DNA of 64,000 nt, taken from NCBI GenBank assembly GCA_035533295.1, contig DATLUA010000054.1:1-64000 (forward strand), written 5' to 3'. The DNA comes from JAGWJU01 sp035533295 (GTDB lineage: Bacteria; Elusimicrobiota; Elusimicrobia; UBA1565; UBA9628). Both the position numbers and the translations under genes were made by a program. Each line of letters opens with the position of its first letter. The first letter of the stretch is position 1. Below, piece by piece: positions 32,416-42,189 of the stretch. The notes under the pieces were generated by a model. It was not told the origin of the DNA and made no database searches. It saw only the letters and a list, made by a program, of their open reading frames with translations.

Positions 32416-34644
32416 TTACGCCATGCCTCTAATTCGCCGCAGAAAAATCTCCAGGGCGAAGAGAGTGCCCGTCAAGGCCAGAAACCACGGGCCCGCGAAA
32501 GGATGCAGGCGCCGGCTGGTCTCGGCGATAAGCTCGGGCGGCGGCAGTTTCGCGAGGAGCTTTGCCGCGTCGGCGTCCTTTAAGTTTTCGTAGTTGCCGC
32601 CGCCGCCCTTGGCGGCTTCCTTGAGCCAAGCCCGATCCAGGGGCGGCGCCGCGGCGCCGGGGCTCCAAAAAAACTTCAGGCGGTCGGTTCCCCACGCTTT
32701 TCCGCGGAAAAAGGCCGAGGCGCGCAGGCTTTGCGCTCCGGCCGGAATCCCGGTCAGGCGCACGCGGTAGAGCCCCGGTCCCGCGGCCCGAGGCGTCAAT
32801 ATCTGGCGGCGCTTATTAGGCTTAGTCCAGGTGATGGAAACAGACGTGTCCGCGTCCGGCGCGGGCCTAAACTGCGCATCGAAAACCCGCAGGGTCACTT
32901 CCAGCGGCTCTTCGTCCGGCAAAGGCCGCGACAGAGGGACGAATTGCACCTTGGACAAGTCCAGGCTCCCGCTCAAGTATTCGACCGCGCGCGACCAGAA
33001 GCGCTGGTAGAAATCCGCGGTGGCCAAATTGCGCGCGCCGCCCAGTCGCCAGCGCCACGTGGAATCGGTCGTGATCATCATGACCTTGCCGCGGCCGTAG
33101 GGCCGCACCGCGACGACGGGCAGAGGCTGGCCGTCGTCGGTCTTCTCCTTGGGGTCGACGGCCAAGACCATGGTCCCCGGGTTGGCGGAGTCCAGGCGCG
33201 CGTAGCCGTCCAAGTCCGGCAGGGCGCCCCAGGCCGCGCGCGACTGGGCGGCTCCCCCGTAGAGGTCAATCATGGGGTGCGAATAATCCACGGGCTCGGC
33301 GTGGAAGAGCCCCGGCACGAAGTCCGGTTCAGCGGCGGAGAGCTTGGCGGGCAGCAAGTCCTCCAGCGGCGTTCCCCGGTAGCCGCCCACGTTGAAGGCG
33401 TTCTCGCCTCCGATGATGAGCAGCGCCCCGCCCTTGGCCACGTAGTTCCGAATCGAGGCAAGGTAGGCGGGCGGCAGGTAGAAGCGCGCCGGCGAGAAAT
33501 TCTCCAAGATGAAGAGATCGAACTGCGAGATATCGCGCATGAAGATTTCGTTTTCCGGGAAAGGGATGAGCGAGAGCTCGTTGTCCGGGATGGGGACCAT
33601 GTTGCCCGGGTTGCGCAGGATGACGAAGGAGACCACCTCGCGGTTGGGATCGGACTTCAGGAACTCGCGCAGGAAAACATACTCGGGGCTGGGCCGTCCG
33701 GCCAGGAACATGATGCGATATTTCTGGCGGATGACCTGGACCTGGATGCGCTTGGTGGACGCCAGGCCCGTTGCCGCGTTCGCGCCCTGCGTTTTCGCCT
33801 CGATGACGAAATTCTCGCCGCCCAGGCTCTGCGCCGCCGCGGTCAGACTCGAGGTGAACAGCGCGAAGGCGGAGTTCGGCGTGAAGGTCGCCTGGGCCAC
33901 GGGAACGCTCTTGGCGCCGCCCGCTTCCTCATATAGGAAGACCGTCACGCGCCGCCCGGAGAGCCCCCAGGCCTTGAGCGAAAAAGAGATGGAGAAGCGC
34001 TGGTGCAGGAAGGCGAAGTCCGGTGGGCGCACGTCCATCAAGGACAACCCGGCGCCGCGCGGTTTTCGGCCCGCGGCCAGCACGTCCACGGGCGCGCCCA
34101 GGGCGGACAAGACGTCCTTGGGCGGCGGCTCGTCCGTCACGCCGTCCGATAAAAGCCACACGCGCTTGGCCGGTTCGCTCTGGGCGGAAATCATTTCCTG
34201 CGCCTGCGGGAGAGCGTTTTCCGGCTCGAAGGCTGCGTCGCCAGCGCTTAAGGAGCCCGTCTCATTCCAGTCCACGTTCTGCGCGCCGTCGGACAGGGCC
34301 AAGACCCGCGGACTCGCGGCGGCCTCGATGCGCCCGCGGTTGGACGCGAGCCAGTCCAGCGCCTCTTTAAGCCGGGAAGCTTTACCTCGTCCCGAAGAAG
34401 CCGCCATCGAATGCCCGACGTCAACGAGAATCAATAGCCCGGGTTTTTTAAGCACGCCCCGGCGCAAATCCACGGCGGGGTTGAGCAGGGCCAAAATCAC
34501 GGCCGCCGCAGCCAAAAGGCGCAGGGCCAAAAGCCCTTTACCCGCGCGGGTGCGGCTGGCGTGCCACAGAGACGCCGCGGCCAGCGCCACGGCCGCGCCC
34601 CAGGCCCAGCCGCCAGCGGAAAATTCCATCCGCGGGAGAATCAT
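32416..34644 (-). CDS. VWA / glutamine-amidotransferase-like membrane protein
   Basis: A 742-aa protein with two N-terminal membrane helices, a VWA-like domain (LLILVDVGHSMAASSGRG, about residues 70-87) and a central class I amidotransferase-like fold (FDLFILENFSP, GGALLIIGGENAFNVGGY). A final membrane helix lies near the C-terminus. The VWA metal site reads DVGHS rather than DxSxS, so it is degenerate. Such proteins follow MoxR/DUF58/BatA genes in many bacteria and probably form an envelope complex. It starts with an ATGA overlap. Confidence 0.82.
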   Translation of the reverse strand: MILPRMEFSAGGWAWGAAVALAAASLWHASRTRAGKGLLALRLLAAAAVILALLNPAVDLRRGVLKKPGLLILVDVGHSMAASSGRGKASRLKEALDWLASNRGRIEAAASPRVLALSDGAQNVDWNETGSLSAGDAAFEPENALPQAQEMISAQSEPAKRVWLLSDGVTDEPPPKDVLSALGAPVDVLAAGRKPRGAGLSLMDVRPPDFAFLHQRFSISFSLKAWGLSGRRVTVFLYEEAGGAKSVPVAQATFTPNSAFALFTSSLTAAAQSLGGENFVIEAKTQGANAATGLASTKRIQVQVIRQKYRIMFLAGRPSPEYVFLREFLKSDPNREVVSFVILRNPGNMVPIPDNELSLIPFPENEIFMRDISQFDLFILENFSPARFYLPPAYLASIRNYVAKGGALLIIGGENAFNVGGYRGTPLEDLLPAKLSAAEPDFVPGLFHAEPVDYSHPMIDLYGGAAQSRAAWGALPDLDGYARLDSANPGTMVLAVDPKEKTDDGQPLPVVAVRPYGRGKVMMITTDSTWRWRLGGARNLATADFYQRFWSRAVEYLSGSLDLSKVQFVPLSRPLPDEEPLEVTLRVFDAQFRPAPDADTSVSITWTKPNKRRQILTPRAAGPGLYRVRLTGIPAGAQSLRASAFFRGKAWGTDRLKFFWSPGAAAPPLDRAWLKEAAKGGGGNYENLKDADAAKLLAKLPPPELIAETSRRLHPFAGPWFLALTGTLFALEIFLRRIRGMA

Positions 34645-37394
34645 GGGATGCCGTCCTCGCGCATCTTCATCAAAATGTAGGGCTGGTGCACGGCATCGTC
34701 CTTATAAGTGCCGGTCAAGGAGAACATGACCAAGTTCAAGGTAAGTCGCTTGGCCATCTCGCGCTGGATCTCGCCCCCGGGCAGGCAGGGATAAAGCGGC
34801 TTGCCCAGCGGATCGAGCGCCCAAGCGCCCAGGATGTCGTTGCGCGAGTAGATGACGGCCGTGCGGCCGCCCCAGACGATTTTCTCAAGAGTGCCGCGGG
34901 TCATGACCCGCCCGGCCGGGCCGCGCAGAAGAAAAAAGCTTTTGTAGATGACGTCATCGGGCGCGACGTCTTGGAAGGACGCGCCCGGCAGGACTTGCGG
35001 CAGGGTCTTGCGCGCCCAGTCGTCGAAGGAGCTGGTCCGCGCGCCGGAGACGTCCTCCAGCCACAAAAGCCCTCCGCCGTCGAAGTAGTCGCGCAGGTTC
35101 TTGCGTTCCGGCTCGGTCAAGGGCGGCGGCGCATCGCCGCCGGCGAGCACGATGAGCGGCGAGGAGAAAAGCGCGGGGTCGTCCAAGCCGATGACGCGTC
35201 GCTCGGGCTCGACCAAAATGCTGGTCAGCCGCGAGACATAGGCCAGGATTTGCGGGGGCACCTCGGGATAAGGGTCCCACGTGCCGCCGAGCTTAATTTG
35301 CGTCCAGACAAAACGGTCGCCCTGCTGGGCGGGCGCGGGCCGGGCCAGGACAAAGAGCAGCAGAGCCGCCGTCAGGACGCGGGGACCTAGAGCCATGAGC
35401 ATCTCGGCGGCCATGAGAAGGACGGTCGCGATCAAAATCCAGTCGCGCGCGCTGCGGCCATGGAGGAGCAAGGTGAAATACGAGGCGTTCTCGCGCGCGG
35501 GCACGGCCTTCCACGGCGGAGACGGGAGCTGGGATAAGTCGCTCTCGCCGCCGGAACGATCCAGATTGACGGCGTAAACCCAGCTTTGCCCCGCCGTCTT
35601 GTCCGAGACGGTGTAGAGCCCCGGCGTATCGGTGTCAGTGAAATCAAACGCGCGGTTCTTGAGCCAAACGGTCGCCGATCGGCCATCGGGCGACAAGACG
35701 CGCACTGATGCGGGCGCGGCCTCGGTCTCGGACCAGCGGCGCGCGATGGGTTGCCCCACGACTAGCGACAAATTTTCTTCGCTGGGCGCGGGCGGCGCCA
35801 CTTCGCCCAGCGCCGTCTGGGCCCAGGCCGCGAACACGGGCCTGATGACCAGGTTGCTCCGAGCGGCGTTCAGGCTCCCGGCCCAGACTTCGGTGCGGCC
35901 CTTGCCGAAACTTCCAGCGACCAAAAGCGGATAACCTGAGGCCGACTGCAGCACGATTCGCGCGTCGGGCTTGGGCTGAAGCAGACTGTAGCTTCCCAGC
36001 GAGACTTGGCCCAGATCAAAGCCGTCCCACGCGCCCTTGGGCGAGCCGGGCCCCGGCTTGATGCCGCCTTGTTCCGCCGGCACGGCCGGGCCCACGCCCG
36101 AAGAGAGCCAGGGCAAGAGCCGCGCCAAGGGCTCCGGATCGGCGGCCGCGCCGGAGACAACCAGCAGCCCGCCGCCTCCGGCGACGTAGTCCTTCAAACG
36201 CGCCGCTTCCTGCGCGCTCAATCCGCGCGCGTCGGCCAGCACCACGGCGGCGTAGCGCGACAAGCCGGCCTCGGAAATCCGGTCCAAGCCCAGGAAATCC
36301 GCGTCGAAGGGCAGAAGGCTTCCCTGCGGGCCGCCTAAGAGCGGGCGTAGGAAATAGCCGGGCTCGGGCACGGCGAAAAAATCTCCCGTGCCGTAGAGGC
36401 AGAGTACGCGCGGCCGCGCGGGACGGCGAAAGGAATAGAAATATTCGTCGTCCGCCTCCAAGGCGTCGGGACGCAGGGCGAGTTTTCCCCACCACGCGGC
36501 GGACTCATTCGCGGGCGCGGCGGGCAAAATCTCCCGCGCTTGGCGAATCGCGCCGCCGCCGCGCAAGGCGGCGTCCGGCAGCCGCTGGGAATCAAGATAA
36601 ACTTCGACCGCGTCGCGATTTTCCGTTTTGAAGCCCGAGGCAAAAATGCGCAGGGATGGCCCTGCGCCGGCTAGGCCCGGCTCGGGTGATGCGGAGTCGA
36701 TGGCCAAGTTTTGCGCCGCCGGCCAAGAAAGTCCCAGCCACAAGATGGTGGGCTCAAGTTGCGGCGGAGCGCCTTTAAAGCCGCTGCGGGTGTTGTCGCT
36801 CAAGATAAGCGTCGCGCGTCGGCGTCCGCCGCTGTCTTTGTCTAGAAAATCCTGCGCGGCCGAGAGCGCGGCGGCGTCATCGGTCGTGCCGTAGCCGGGC
36901 TTGGCCGCGGCGATGAGCGCGGCGGCCTTGGCCGGGCTCATCCAGGCGGGCCGGCCGCCGGGGAATTCCGGCTTGGCCGCGAAAAATTCCACGGCTGCGC
37001 GGTCGGAGCCGGAAAGCCGCGCCAAAATATTTTGGGCCAGGACCTGGGCCTGTTCGAAACGGGTTTTTCCCCCTTGGCGGCAGCGCATGGAGTAGGAGCG
37101 GTCGAGCAAAAACAAAACGTCCGTGCCGCGCGAGCCGGCGCCAGCGCCGCCGGAAGATTCCAGAATGGGCTTGGCGCAGGCGAGAATCAGGAGCAAAAGC
37201 ACCAGGCAGCGCAGCAAGACCAATATCCACTGCCGCAGGCGCGAAAGGGGCTTGGTGCGCGAGTAGGCGCGGCGCAGGAGCAGCGTGTTGCTAAACGGCA
37301 GGCGTTTGGCCCGCCGACGGAAGATGAGATGAAAGGCCAGCGGCACGGCCGAGAGGGGCAGAACCCACAGGAGGGCCGGCGCGCCGAAAATCAA
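34641..37394 (-). CDS. BatA-like protein with VWA and DUF4159 domains
   Basis: A 917-aa protein. The N-terminus (IFGAPALLWVLPLSAVPLAF, then RRRAKRLPFSN) is the BatA/aerotolerance N-terminal region. A VWA domain with an intact DxSxS site follows (VLFLLDRSYSMRC, about 93-105), then an amidotransferase-like part, a membrane helix near 645, and a C-terminal DUF4159 domain (FVWTQIKLGGTWDPYPEVPP; GGGLLWLEDVSGARTSSFDD). DUF4159 is normally a separate gene, so this may be a fusion. It should span the inner membrane with large periplasmic parts. Confidence 0.85.
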   Translation of the reverse strand: MIFGAPALLWVLPLSAVPLAFHLIFRRRAKRLPFSNTLLLRRAYSRTKPLSRLRQWILVLLRCLVLLLLILACAKPILESSGGAGAGSRGTDVLFLLDRSYSMRCRQGGKTRFEQAQVLAQNILARLSGSDRAAVEFFAAKPEFPGGRPAWMSPAKAAALIAAAKPGYGTTDDAAALSAAQDFLDKDSGGRRRATLILSDNTRSGFKGAPPQLEPTILWLGLSWPAAQNLAIDSASPEPGLAGAGPSLRIFASGFKTENRDAVEVYLDSQRLPDAALRGGGAIRQAREILPAAPANESAAWWGKLALRPDALEADDEYFYSFRRPARPRVLCLYGTGDFFAVPEPGYFLRPLLGGPQGSLLPFDADFLGLDRISEAGLSRYAAVVLADARGLSAQEAARLKDYVAGGGGLLVVSGAAADPEPLARLLPWLSSGVGPAVPAEQGGIKPGPGSPKGAWDGFDLGQVSLGSYSLLQPKPDARIVLQSASGYPLLVAGSFGKGRTEVWAGSLNAARSNLVIRPVFAAWAQTALGEVAPPAPSEENLSLVVGQPIARRWSETEAAPASVRVLSPDGRSATVWLKNRAFDFTDTDTPGLYTVSDKTAGQSWVYAVNLDRSGGESDLSQLPSPPWKAVPARENASYFTLLLHGRSARDWILIATVLLMAAEMLMALGPRVLTAALLLFVLARPAPAQQGDRFVWTQIKLGGTWDPYPEVPPQILAYVSRLTSILVEPERRVIGLDDPALFSSPLIVLAGGDAPPPLTEPERKNLRDYFDGGGLLWLEDVSGARTSSFDDWARKTLPQVLPGASFQDVAPDDVIYKSFFLLRGPAGRVMTRGTLEKIVWGGRTAVIYSRNDILGAWALDPLGKPLYPCLPGGEIQREMAKRLTLNLVMFSLTGTYKDDAVHQPYILMKMREDGIP

Positions 37395-37410
37395 AGCCGA
37401 GCCTCCCTGC

Positions 37411-38289
37411 TCATCGCATCGAGACCAGGAGATGCTTCAAGGCCGCGTCCCAGGGAATGTCGGTGGGGCAGGGCGCGTAGGCCGCGCCCATCGCCGCAAA
37501 GCTGGCCTCGTAGAGCGAAAAATCCCGCGCGAACTCTTCCCGGTAGGTTTGCCGTAGCACCGAGGCCTCGCAGAAAAAGCGCTCGCCGGTCTCCAGGCTC
37601 TCGAACTCGGTCGGACCGTCGAACGGAAAATCGCGCTCGGCGGGATCAATGACCTGCAGGACCAACACGCGGTTCTTGCGCGCGCGCAGGCCCCGCATCG
37701 CCGCGATGATCTGGTCCGGCGGGCCCAGCAAGTCCGAGATGACCACGATGAGCGAGCGCCGGCGCAGGCGCAGCGCGGTCTCGTCCAAGGCGCGGGGCAA
37801 GTCGGCTTGGCCGCGCGGCGAGATTTCGGCTAAGGCGTCATCCAAGGCGCTCAAGTGCGCCAGCGATTTTTTCGCGGGCACCTCGCGGCCCGCGCCCGCG
37901 CCGAAGGCCAGAAGCCCGGCCGCGTCGCCGCGGCTCAAGATCAGGTAGCCCAGCGCCATGGCCAGGCGGCAGGCGTAGTCCCATTTGGGCGTGCGGCCCT
38001 GCGCGGAAAATCCCATCGAGCCCGAGGCGTCCAAAAGAACGTGCCCGGAGAGCGCGCTCTCGCTCATGAATTCCTTGACGTAGAACCGGTCGGTGCGCGC
38101 GTAGACCTTCCAGTCGAGCGTGCGCGGCTCGTCGCCGGGCGCGTAGGCGCGGTGCTGGGCGAAATCGCGCGAGTAGCCCTTGAAGACGCTTCTGTGGCGG
38201 CCTTGGGCGTGGCTTTCGGAGGCGAGCCGCCCGAGCCTGAGGCTTAGGCTTTTAAGCTTGGCGAGCGCGACGGCGTCAAGAAATCTCAC
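37411..38289 (-). CDS. DUF58 domain protein
   Basis: A 292-aa protein whose signature is YSRDFAQHRAYAPGDEPRTL followed by DWKVYARTDRFYVKEFMSE. A VWA-like half follows with HVLLDASGSMGF. DUF58 proteins act with MoxR ATPases. The start is GTG 38289, overlapping the moxR stop by 14 nt (GTGAGATTTCTTGA). A frame open further upstream to 38523 runs antisense-like through moxR and was rejected. Confidence 0.9.
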   Translation of the reverse strand: MRFLDAVALAKLKSLSLRLGRLASESHAQGRHRSVFKGYSRDFAQHRAYAPGDEPRTLDWKVYARTDRFYVKEFMSESALSGHVLLDASGSMGFSAQGRTPKWDYACRLAMALGYLILSRGDAAGLLAFGAGAGREVPAKKSLAHLSALDDALAEISPRGQADLPRALDETALRLRRRSLIVVISDLLGPPDQIIAAMRGLRARKNRVLVLQVIDPAERDFPFDGPTEFESLETGERFFCEASVLRQTYREEFARDFSLYEASFAAMGAAYAPCPTDIPWDAALKHLLVSMR

Positions 38290-39277
38290 CCAGCAGGCGC
38301 TCGATGATCGTGTCGGCTTGGACGGCCTCGGCCTCGGCTTGGAAGTTGAGCACCAGGCGGTGGCGCAAAACGGGCTTGGCCACGGCCCGCACGTCGTCCT
38401 CGCCAGCGGCCAGGCGTCCGGAAAGAAGAGCCCGGGATTTGGCGCCCAGGACCAGGGACTGCGCCGCGCGAGGGCCGGCGCCCCAGGAAAGCCAGGACTT
38501 GACCTCTTTGGAGGCCGCGGCATCGGCGGGGCGCGTGGCGCGGGCGAGGCGCACGGCCAGCTCCACGGCCGAGTCCGCCACGGGCACGCGGCGCACCAAG
38601 TCCTGCAGGCTTTCCATTTCCTTCGAGTCCAAAACTTTTTTCAAGTCCACGCGCCGCTCGCCCGTGGTCTCCATGACGATGCGCTTTTCCTCATCGCGCG
38701 ACGGATAATCCATCACGATTTGCAAAAAGAAGCGGTCCAGCTGCGCTTCGGGCAGAGGATAGGTGCCTTCCTGCTCGATGGGGTTCTGCGTGGCCATGAC
38801 GAAAAAAGGCAGGGGCAAGTCGCGGGTCTCTCCGGCGGTGGTGACCTGGTATTCCTGCATGGCCTGCAAGAGCGCGGCTTGGGTCTTGGGCGGCGTGCGG
38901 TTGATTTCGTCGGCCAGGACCAGGTTCGCGAACACGGGGCCGGGGATGAAGCGGAATTCGCGCTTCATGGTCTCCGGGTTTTCCTGGATGATTTCCGAGC
39001 CGGTCACGTCCGAGGGCATCAAATCGGGCGTGAACTGAATGCGGGAAAATTTAAGATCGAGGATGCGCGCGAGGCTGGAGACCAAAAGCGTCTTGGCCAG
39101 GCCGGGCACTCCCTCGATGAGGCAGTGGCCGCGGGCGAACAGGGCGATGAGCATCTGCTCGACGGCCTCGTCCTGGCCCACGATGATCTGGCGGATCTGC
39201 GCGACGATGCCCGCCTTGGCCGCAGCCAGGCGCTCGGCTTGCAAGACGTCGTTTTTCTCTTCGGCGGCTTTAGCCAT
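38276..39277 (-). CDS. MoxR-family AAA+ ATPase
   Basis: A 333-aa ATPase. Walker A is EGVPGLAKT (about residues 55-63), Walker B NLVLADEINRTPPKTQAALL, and sensor 1 FFVMATQNPIEQEGTYPLPE. The C-terminal lid is present. MoxR proteins are thought to be chaperones that insert cofactors or remodel VWA proteins. It is first in a four-gene operon with DUF58, BatA/DUF4159 and VWA genes, the standard order. TAGTCT lies 9 nt before the ATG and could be the -10 box. Confidence 0.94.
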   Translation of the reverse strand: MAKAAEEKNDVLQAERLAAAKAGIVAQIRQIIVGQDEAVEQMLIALFARGHCLIEGVPGLAKTLLVSSLARILDLKFSRIQFTPDLMPSDVTGSEIIQENPETMKREFRFIPGPVFANLVLADEINRTPPKTQAALLQAMQEYQVTTAGETRDLPLPFFVMATQNPIEQEGTYPLPEAQLDRFFLQIVMDYPSRDEEKRIVMETTGERRVDLKKVLDSKEMESLQDLVRRVPVADSAVELAVRLARATRPADAAASKEVKSWLSWGAGPRAAQSLVLGAKSRALLSGRLAAGEDDVRAVAKPVLRHRLVLNFQAEAEAVQADTIIERLLGEIS

Positions 39278-39297
39278 GTCGGGTATAGACTATCACA

Positions 39298-39310
39298 TCG
39301 CGAATCGCGA
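39298..39310. promoter_or_regulatory. paired TCGCGA palindromes between divergent genes
   Basis: Two copies of TCGCGA (39298-39303 and 39305-39310) are separated by one base, between the moxR start and the divergent lipoprotein gene. Both are self-palindromic, so the site could be an operator. No regulator is known. Confidence 0.35.
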
Positions 39311-39336
39311 AAAAAGATAGAATCTTGGCGCACCGA

Positions 39337-40065
39337 ATGAAACGCTTCCTCGTGCTCCTGGCTTCGGCGGCCGCGCTCTCGACCCTGGCCGGCTGCGGCC
39401 GAGCGCGCTTGGACTATACGCCCAACTCCCCGCTGACCAAGCGCGCGCCGCGTTTTCCGATTAAGGCCGCGCTCATGCCTTTGCGCGACTTGACGCTCTA
39501 CGGCCCGCCGCCGGCGGATCAAAGCGCGGCGGATCTTACCGCCATGGGCGATGGCAATTGCCCCAAGCTGTCCCCGACGGATTTGACCCAGGATCTCGCG
39601 CGCGACATCGCGGCCAGCGGCCTGGTGCAATCTGTCGAGGTGGCGCCGGACGAGTGGCAGGCCGTCAAGGACGGCGACAAACTGCTGATTGTGGGCCAAA
39701 TCGAGGACGCGAGCGACGCGGCGCCGGGCCCCGCCGCCGCGGGCCGGAAGGCAGGCAGTACCGGCGGCGATAAAGAAAGTGATCTGGCCGCCGGTAAGAA
39801 AAGCCTTAACCTGGACATCGAAATCCGCGCGCTCATGCGTTATGACGCCTCGGAGCCCTACAGCGATCAGATTTGGGAGCAGGACCTGCGCGAGCAGGTG
39901 ATCACGCCCGCGCCGCTGGAAGCCTCGGCGGTCGCGGACGCCCTGCGCCGGCTCTATCTGAAAATCGACAAGAGCGTCGAGGATGCGCTCAGGGATCAGG
40001 CCAAGTTTGCGCGCTTGGCGCCCAAGACTCCGCCCATCGCGAATCCCGCGATGCCGGGGATTTAG
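39337..40065 (+). CDS. lipoprotein, unknown function
   Basis: A 242-aa protein with a lipoprotein signal (FLVLLASAAALSTLAGC), so Cys21 is the lipidated residue. The mature part contains IKAALMPLRDLT and LTQDLARDIAASGLVQSVEVAPDEW, a pattern seen in outer-membrane lipoproteins that fold like GNA1162/YajG or CsgG-type proteins; this is only a fold guess. The Ala/Gly-rich loop at about 130-150 is low complexity. TAGAAT (39318-39323) lies 13 nt before the ATG. The lipoprotein at 42190-42996 has a comparable layout. Confidence 0.72.
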   Translation: MKRFLVLLASAAALSTLAGCGRARLDYTPNSPLTKRAPRFPIKAALMPLRDLTLYGPPPADQSAADLTAMGDGNCPKLSPTDLTQDLARDIAASGLVQSVEVAPDEWQAVKDGDKLLIVGQIEDASDAAPGPAAAGRKAGSTGGDKESDLAAGKKSLNLDIEIRALMRYDASEPYSDQIWEQDLREQVITPAPLEASAVADALRRLYLKIDKSVEDALRDQAKFARLAPKTPPIANPAMPGI

Positions 40066-40072
40066 CGCGCCT

Positions 40073-40897
40073 TTATGCCGCGCCGCGGCGGCGCTCGGCC
40101 AGGGCCCAGAGCCAGCGGTCCTCGCGGTTTAAGTCCTCATCGGACTCGTGGCCCAAATCACGCAGAGGCTTGCCGTCGAGCAGAAGCCGCGCGCCGCGGT
40201 TCAAGGTCGCGGCCGTCGCGCGCTTGGCGATTTCGCCGAATAGAATCTTGAAGTTGGCCGCGGCGCCGTAGGTCTTAAGCGCCCCTAGGCTCGTGTAGTC
40301 GAAGCTGTCCGCGATTACGCGCAGGCATAGTCCGGGCGCGACCATATCGAAGACCAGCGTGATGTCCGAGGTGCGCACGACCTTGGTCTCCTCCTTTTTT
40401 CCCCCGCCCAGCATGGGAATGCCGGTGACCAAGGTCAGGCCCAGCTTCAAGGCTTCCTTGCCCAGGTCCATCTCGGGCGCGATCTTAATCGTTCGGGTGA
40501 CGGTCTGCGGCAAGGACGCGGCGGCCAAGACCGCGATGTCCGCCCAGGCCACCGGCTCCAACGCCGCGCCGCCCGCTACCGTGCGCAGCTCTGCGTCATC
40601 CCAAGAAAGGCTCTTGGTCGCCAAGGCGCGCGGCGGCGGCAAGATGAGGCGCTGCGCCACCGGCACGGCGGGCAGGCCGTTCTCGGCCAAGCTCAGGGAT
40701 AAATCGTCCGCGGCTCGACGGTCCAAATTTTCCGCCAGGACGCCCCAGGCGCGGCGGGCGCGCGCGATTTGATCCACGGCCGGGGTCTTCAAGGCCGAGG
40801 CCAGGGCCTTGGCCGCGGCGGCCGCGTTCCAGGCTTCGGACTCGGCCGCGACGACCGCGAAGCGTTCCGCCTCGGCTGTTTGTTCGCCGTCGCTCAT
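40073..40897 (-). CDS. conserved hypothetical cytoplasmic protein
   Basis: A 274-aa protein starting MSDGEQTAEAERFAVVAAES. It has no signal peptide. An Ala-rich helical N-terminus is followed by a mixed region (LSWDDAELRTVAGGAALEPV, TSDITLVFDMVAPGLCLRVI). No family is recognised. The start is supported by TATCAT (40904-40909 on the minus strand) exactly 6 nt upstream, and the frame to 41338 is rejected because it runs antisense through the helicase gene. It diverges from the DEAD-box gene, with overlapping promoters. Confidence 0.7.
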   Translation of the reverse strand: MSDGEQTAEAERFAVVAAESEAWNAAAAAKALASALKTPAVDQIARARRAWGVLAENLDRRAADDLSLSLAENGLPAVPVAQRLILPPPRALATKSLSWDDAELRTVAGGAALEPVAWADIAVLAAASLPQTVTRTIKIAPEMDLGKEALKLGLTLVTGIPMLGGGKKEETKVVRTSDITLVFDMVAPGLCLRVIADSFDYTSLGALKTYGAAANFKILFGEIAKRATAATLNRGARLLLDGKPLRDLGHESDEDLNREDRWLWALAERRRGAA

Positions 40898-40903
40898 AAG
40901 ATG

Positions 40904-40921
40904 ATGATAATAAACTATAAT
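40904..40921. promoter_or_regulatory. divergent -10 boxes placed 6 nt from both start codons
   Basis: On minus, TATCAT (40904-40909) ends 6 nt before ATG 40897. On plus, TATAAT (40916-40921) ends 6 nt before ATG 40928. The two divergent genes share a 30-nt gap, so each -35 would lie near or inside the opposite gene. No good -35 was found. Confidence 0.65.
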
Positions 40922-40927
40922 AAGCCA

Positions 40928-42133
40928 ATGTCTTTCCAGAATATGAACCTTCATGCGGATCTCATGCGCGGCGTGCGCGCCATGGGCTATGTCGATCCCA
41001 CGCCGATTCAAACCCAGGCCATCCCCGTCGCGCTGGAAGGCCGGGACATCCTCGGCTGCGCGCAGACGGGCAGCGGCAAGACCGCGGCCTACGCGTTGCC
41101 GGTGCTCCAGCACCTCCTGCACAAGCCGGGGCCGGGCGTGCGCGCGCTCATTTTGGTGCCCACTCGCGAGCTCGCGGCGCAAGTCGAGACCTCTTTTCGC
41201 GATTGCGGGCGCTTCACCCCCTTCAAGATTGCGGTGGTCATCGGCGGCGTGGGCTACCATGGGCAAAAGCAAGCGTTGGCTCAGGGCGCGTCTATTGTTG
41301 TGGCGACGCCGGGACGCTTGAAGGATCACATCCAGCAAGGCACGATTCGCTTGGACCGCATCGACATGCTGGTCCTAGACGAAGCCGACCGCATGCTGGA
41401 CATGGGATTTTTGCCCGACATCCGCGCCATCATCGGCCGCCTGCCCAAGAACCGCCAGACCATGATGTTCTCGGCGACCTTGGGCCCGGACATCGATCGC
41501 GTGGCGGCGTTCGCCATGAAAGACCCGCGGCGCGTGGAAATCGCCAAGCCCACCACCGTGGCCACGGGCATCAACCAGATTGTCTATCCTGTCAACCAAG
41601 GCCAAAAGGGCGAGCTCTTGGTCGCCGTCTTGCAGGCCGCGCAGATCCGCTCGGCGGTGGTGTTCTGCCGCACCAAGCACGGCGCCGACCGCCTGTCCAA
41701 GCGCTTGAAGGAAAAAGGATTTTCCATCGGCGTGCTGCACGCCGACCGCACCCAGGGCCAGAGGACGCAGGCCATGGATTCATTCCGCGAGGGCAAAACC
41801 CAAATTCTAGTCGCCACCGACATCGCGGCGCGAGGCATCGACGTGCGCGATATCAGCCACGTGGTCAACTACGACGTGCCGCGCCACCCGGAGGACTACG
41901 TCCACCGCGTGGGCCGCACGGCGCGCGCCCAGGGCGTGGGTGACGCCATCACCTTGATGACGCCGGACGAGCAGCCCTTTTTGAGTTCGATTGAGCGCTT
42001 CGTGGGGACGGTGTTTCCCCGCGCTGTGCTGCCCAACTTTACCTACACGATAAAACCCGTGCTCACTCCGCCGCGGCCCAAGACCTTCCGCGACATGAAC
42101 TGGAGCCGGTTCAAGAGACGCTCCCGCCGCTAA
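40928..42133 (+). CDS. DEAD-box ATP-dependent RNA helicase (RhlE-like)
   Basis: A 401-aa helicase with all core motifs: Q motif (NLHADLMRGVRAMGYVDPTP), Walker A AQTGSGKT (about residues 46-53), PTRELA, DEAD (VLDEADRMLDMGF), SAT and HRVGRTAR. It unwinds RNA in ribosome assembly or decay. The C-terminal tail is short and basic (RFKRRSRR), as in small RhlE proteins. The start is fixed by TATAAT 6 nt upstream and by the Q-motif position. Confidence 0.96.
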   Translation: MSFQNMNLHADLMRGVRAMGYVDPTPIQTQAIPVALEGRDILGCAQTGSGKTAAYALPVLQHLLHKPGPGVRALILVPTRELAAQVETSFRDCGRFTPFKIAVVIGGVGYHGQKQALAQGASIVVATPGRLKDHIQQGTIRLDRIDMLVLDEADRMLDMGFLPDIRAIIGRLPKNRQTMMFSATLGPDIDRVAAFAMKDPRRVEIAKPTTVATGINQIVYPVNQGQKGELLVAVLQAAQIRSAVVFCRTKHGADRLSKRLKEKGFSIGVLHADRTQGQRTQAMDSFREGKTQILVATDIAARGIDVRDISHVVNYDVPRHPEDYVHRVGRTARAQGVGDAITLMTPDEQPFLSSIERFVGTVFPRAVLPNFTYTIKPVLTPPRPKTFRDMNWSRFKRRSRR

Positions 42134-42189
42134 GCCGCCAAACGCCGCCAAAAAAAACATCGCCAAAAAAACGCCGGAGGTGCCCCTCG

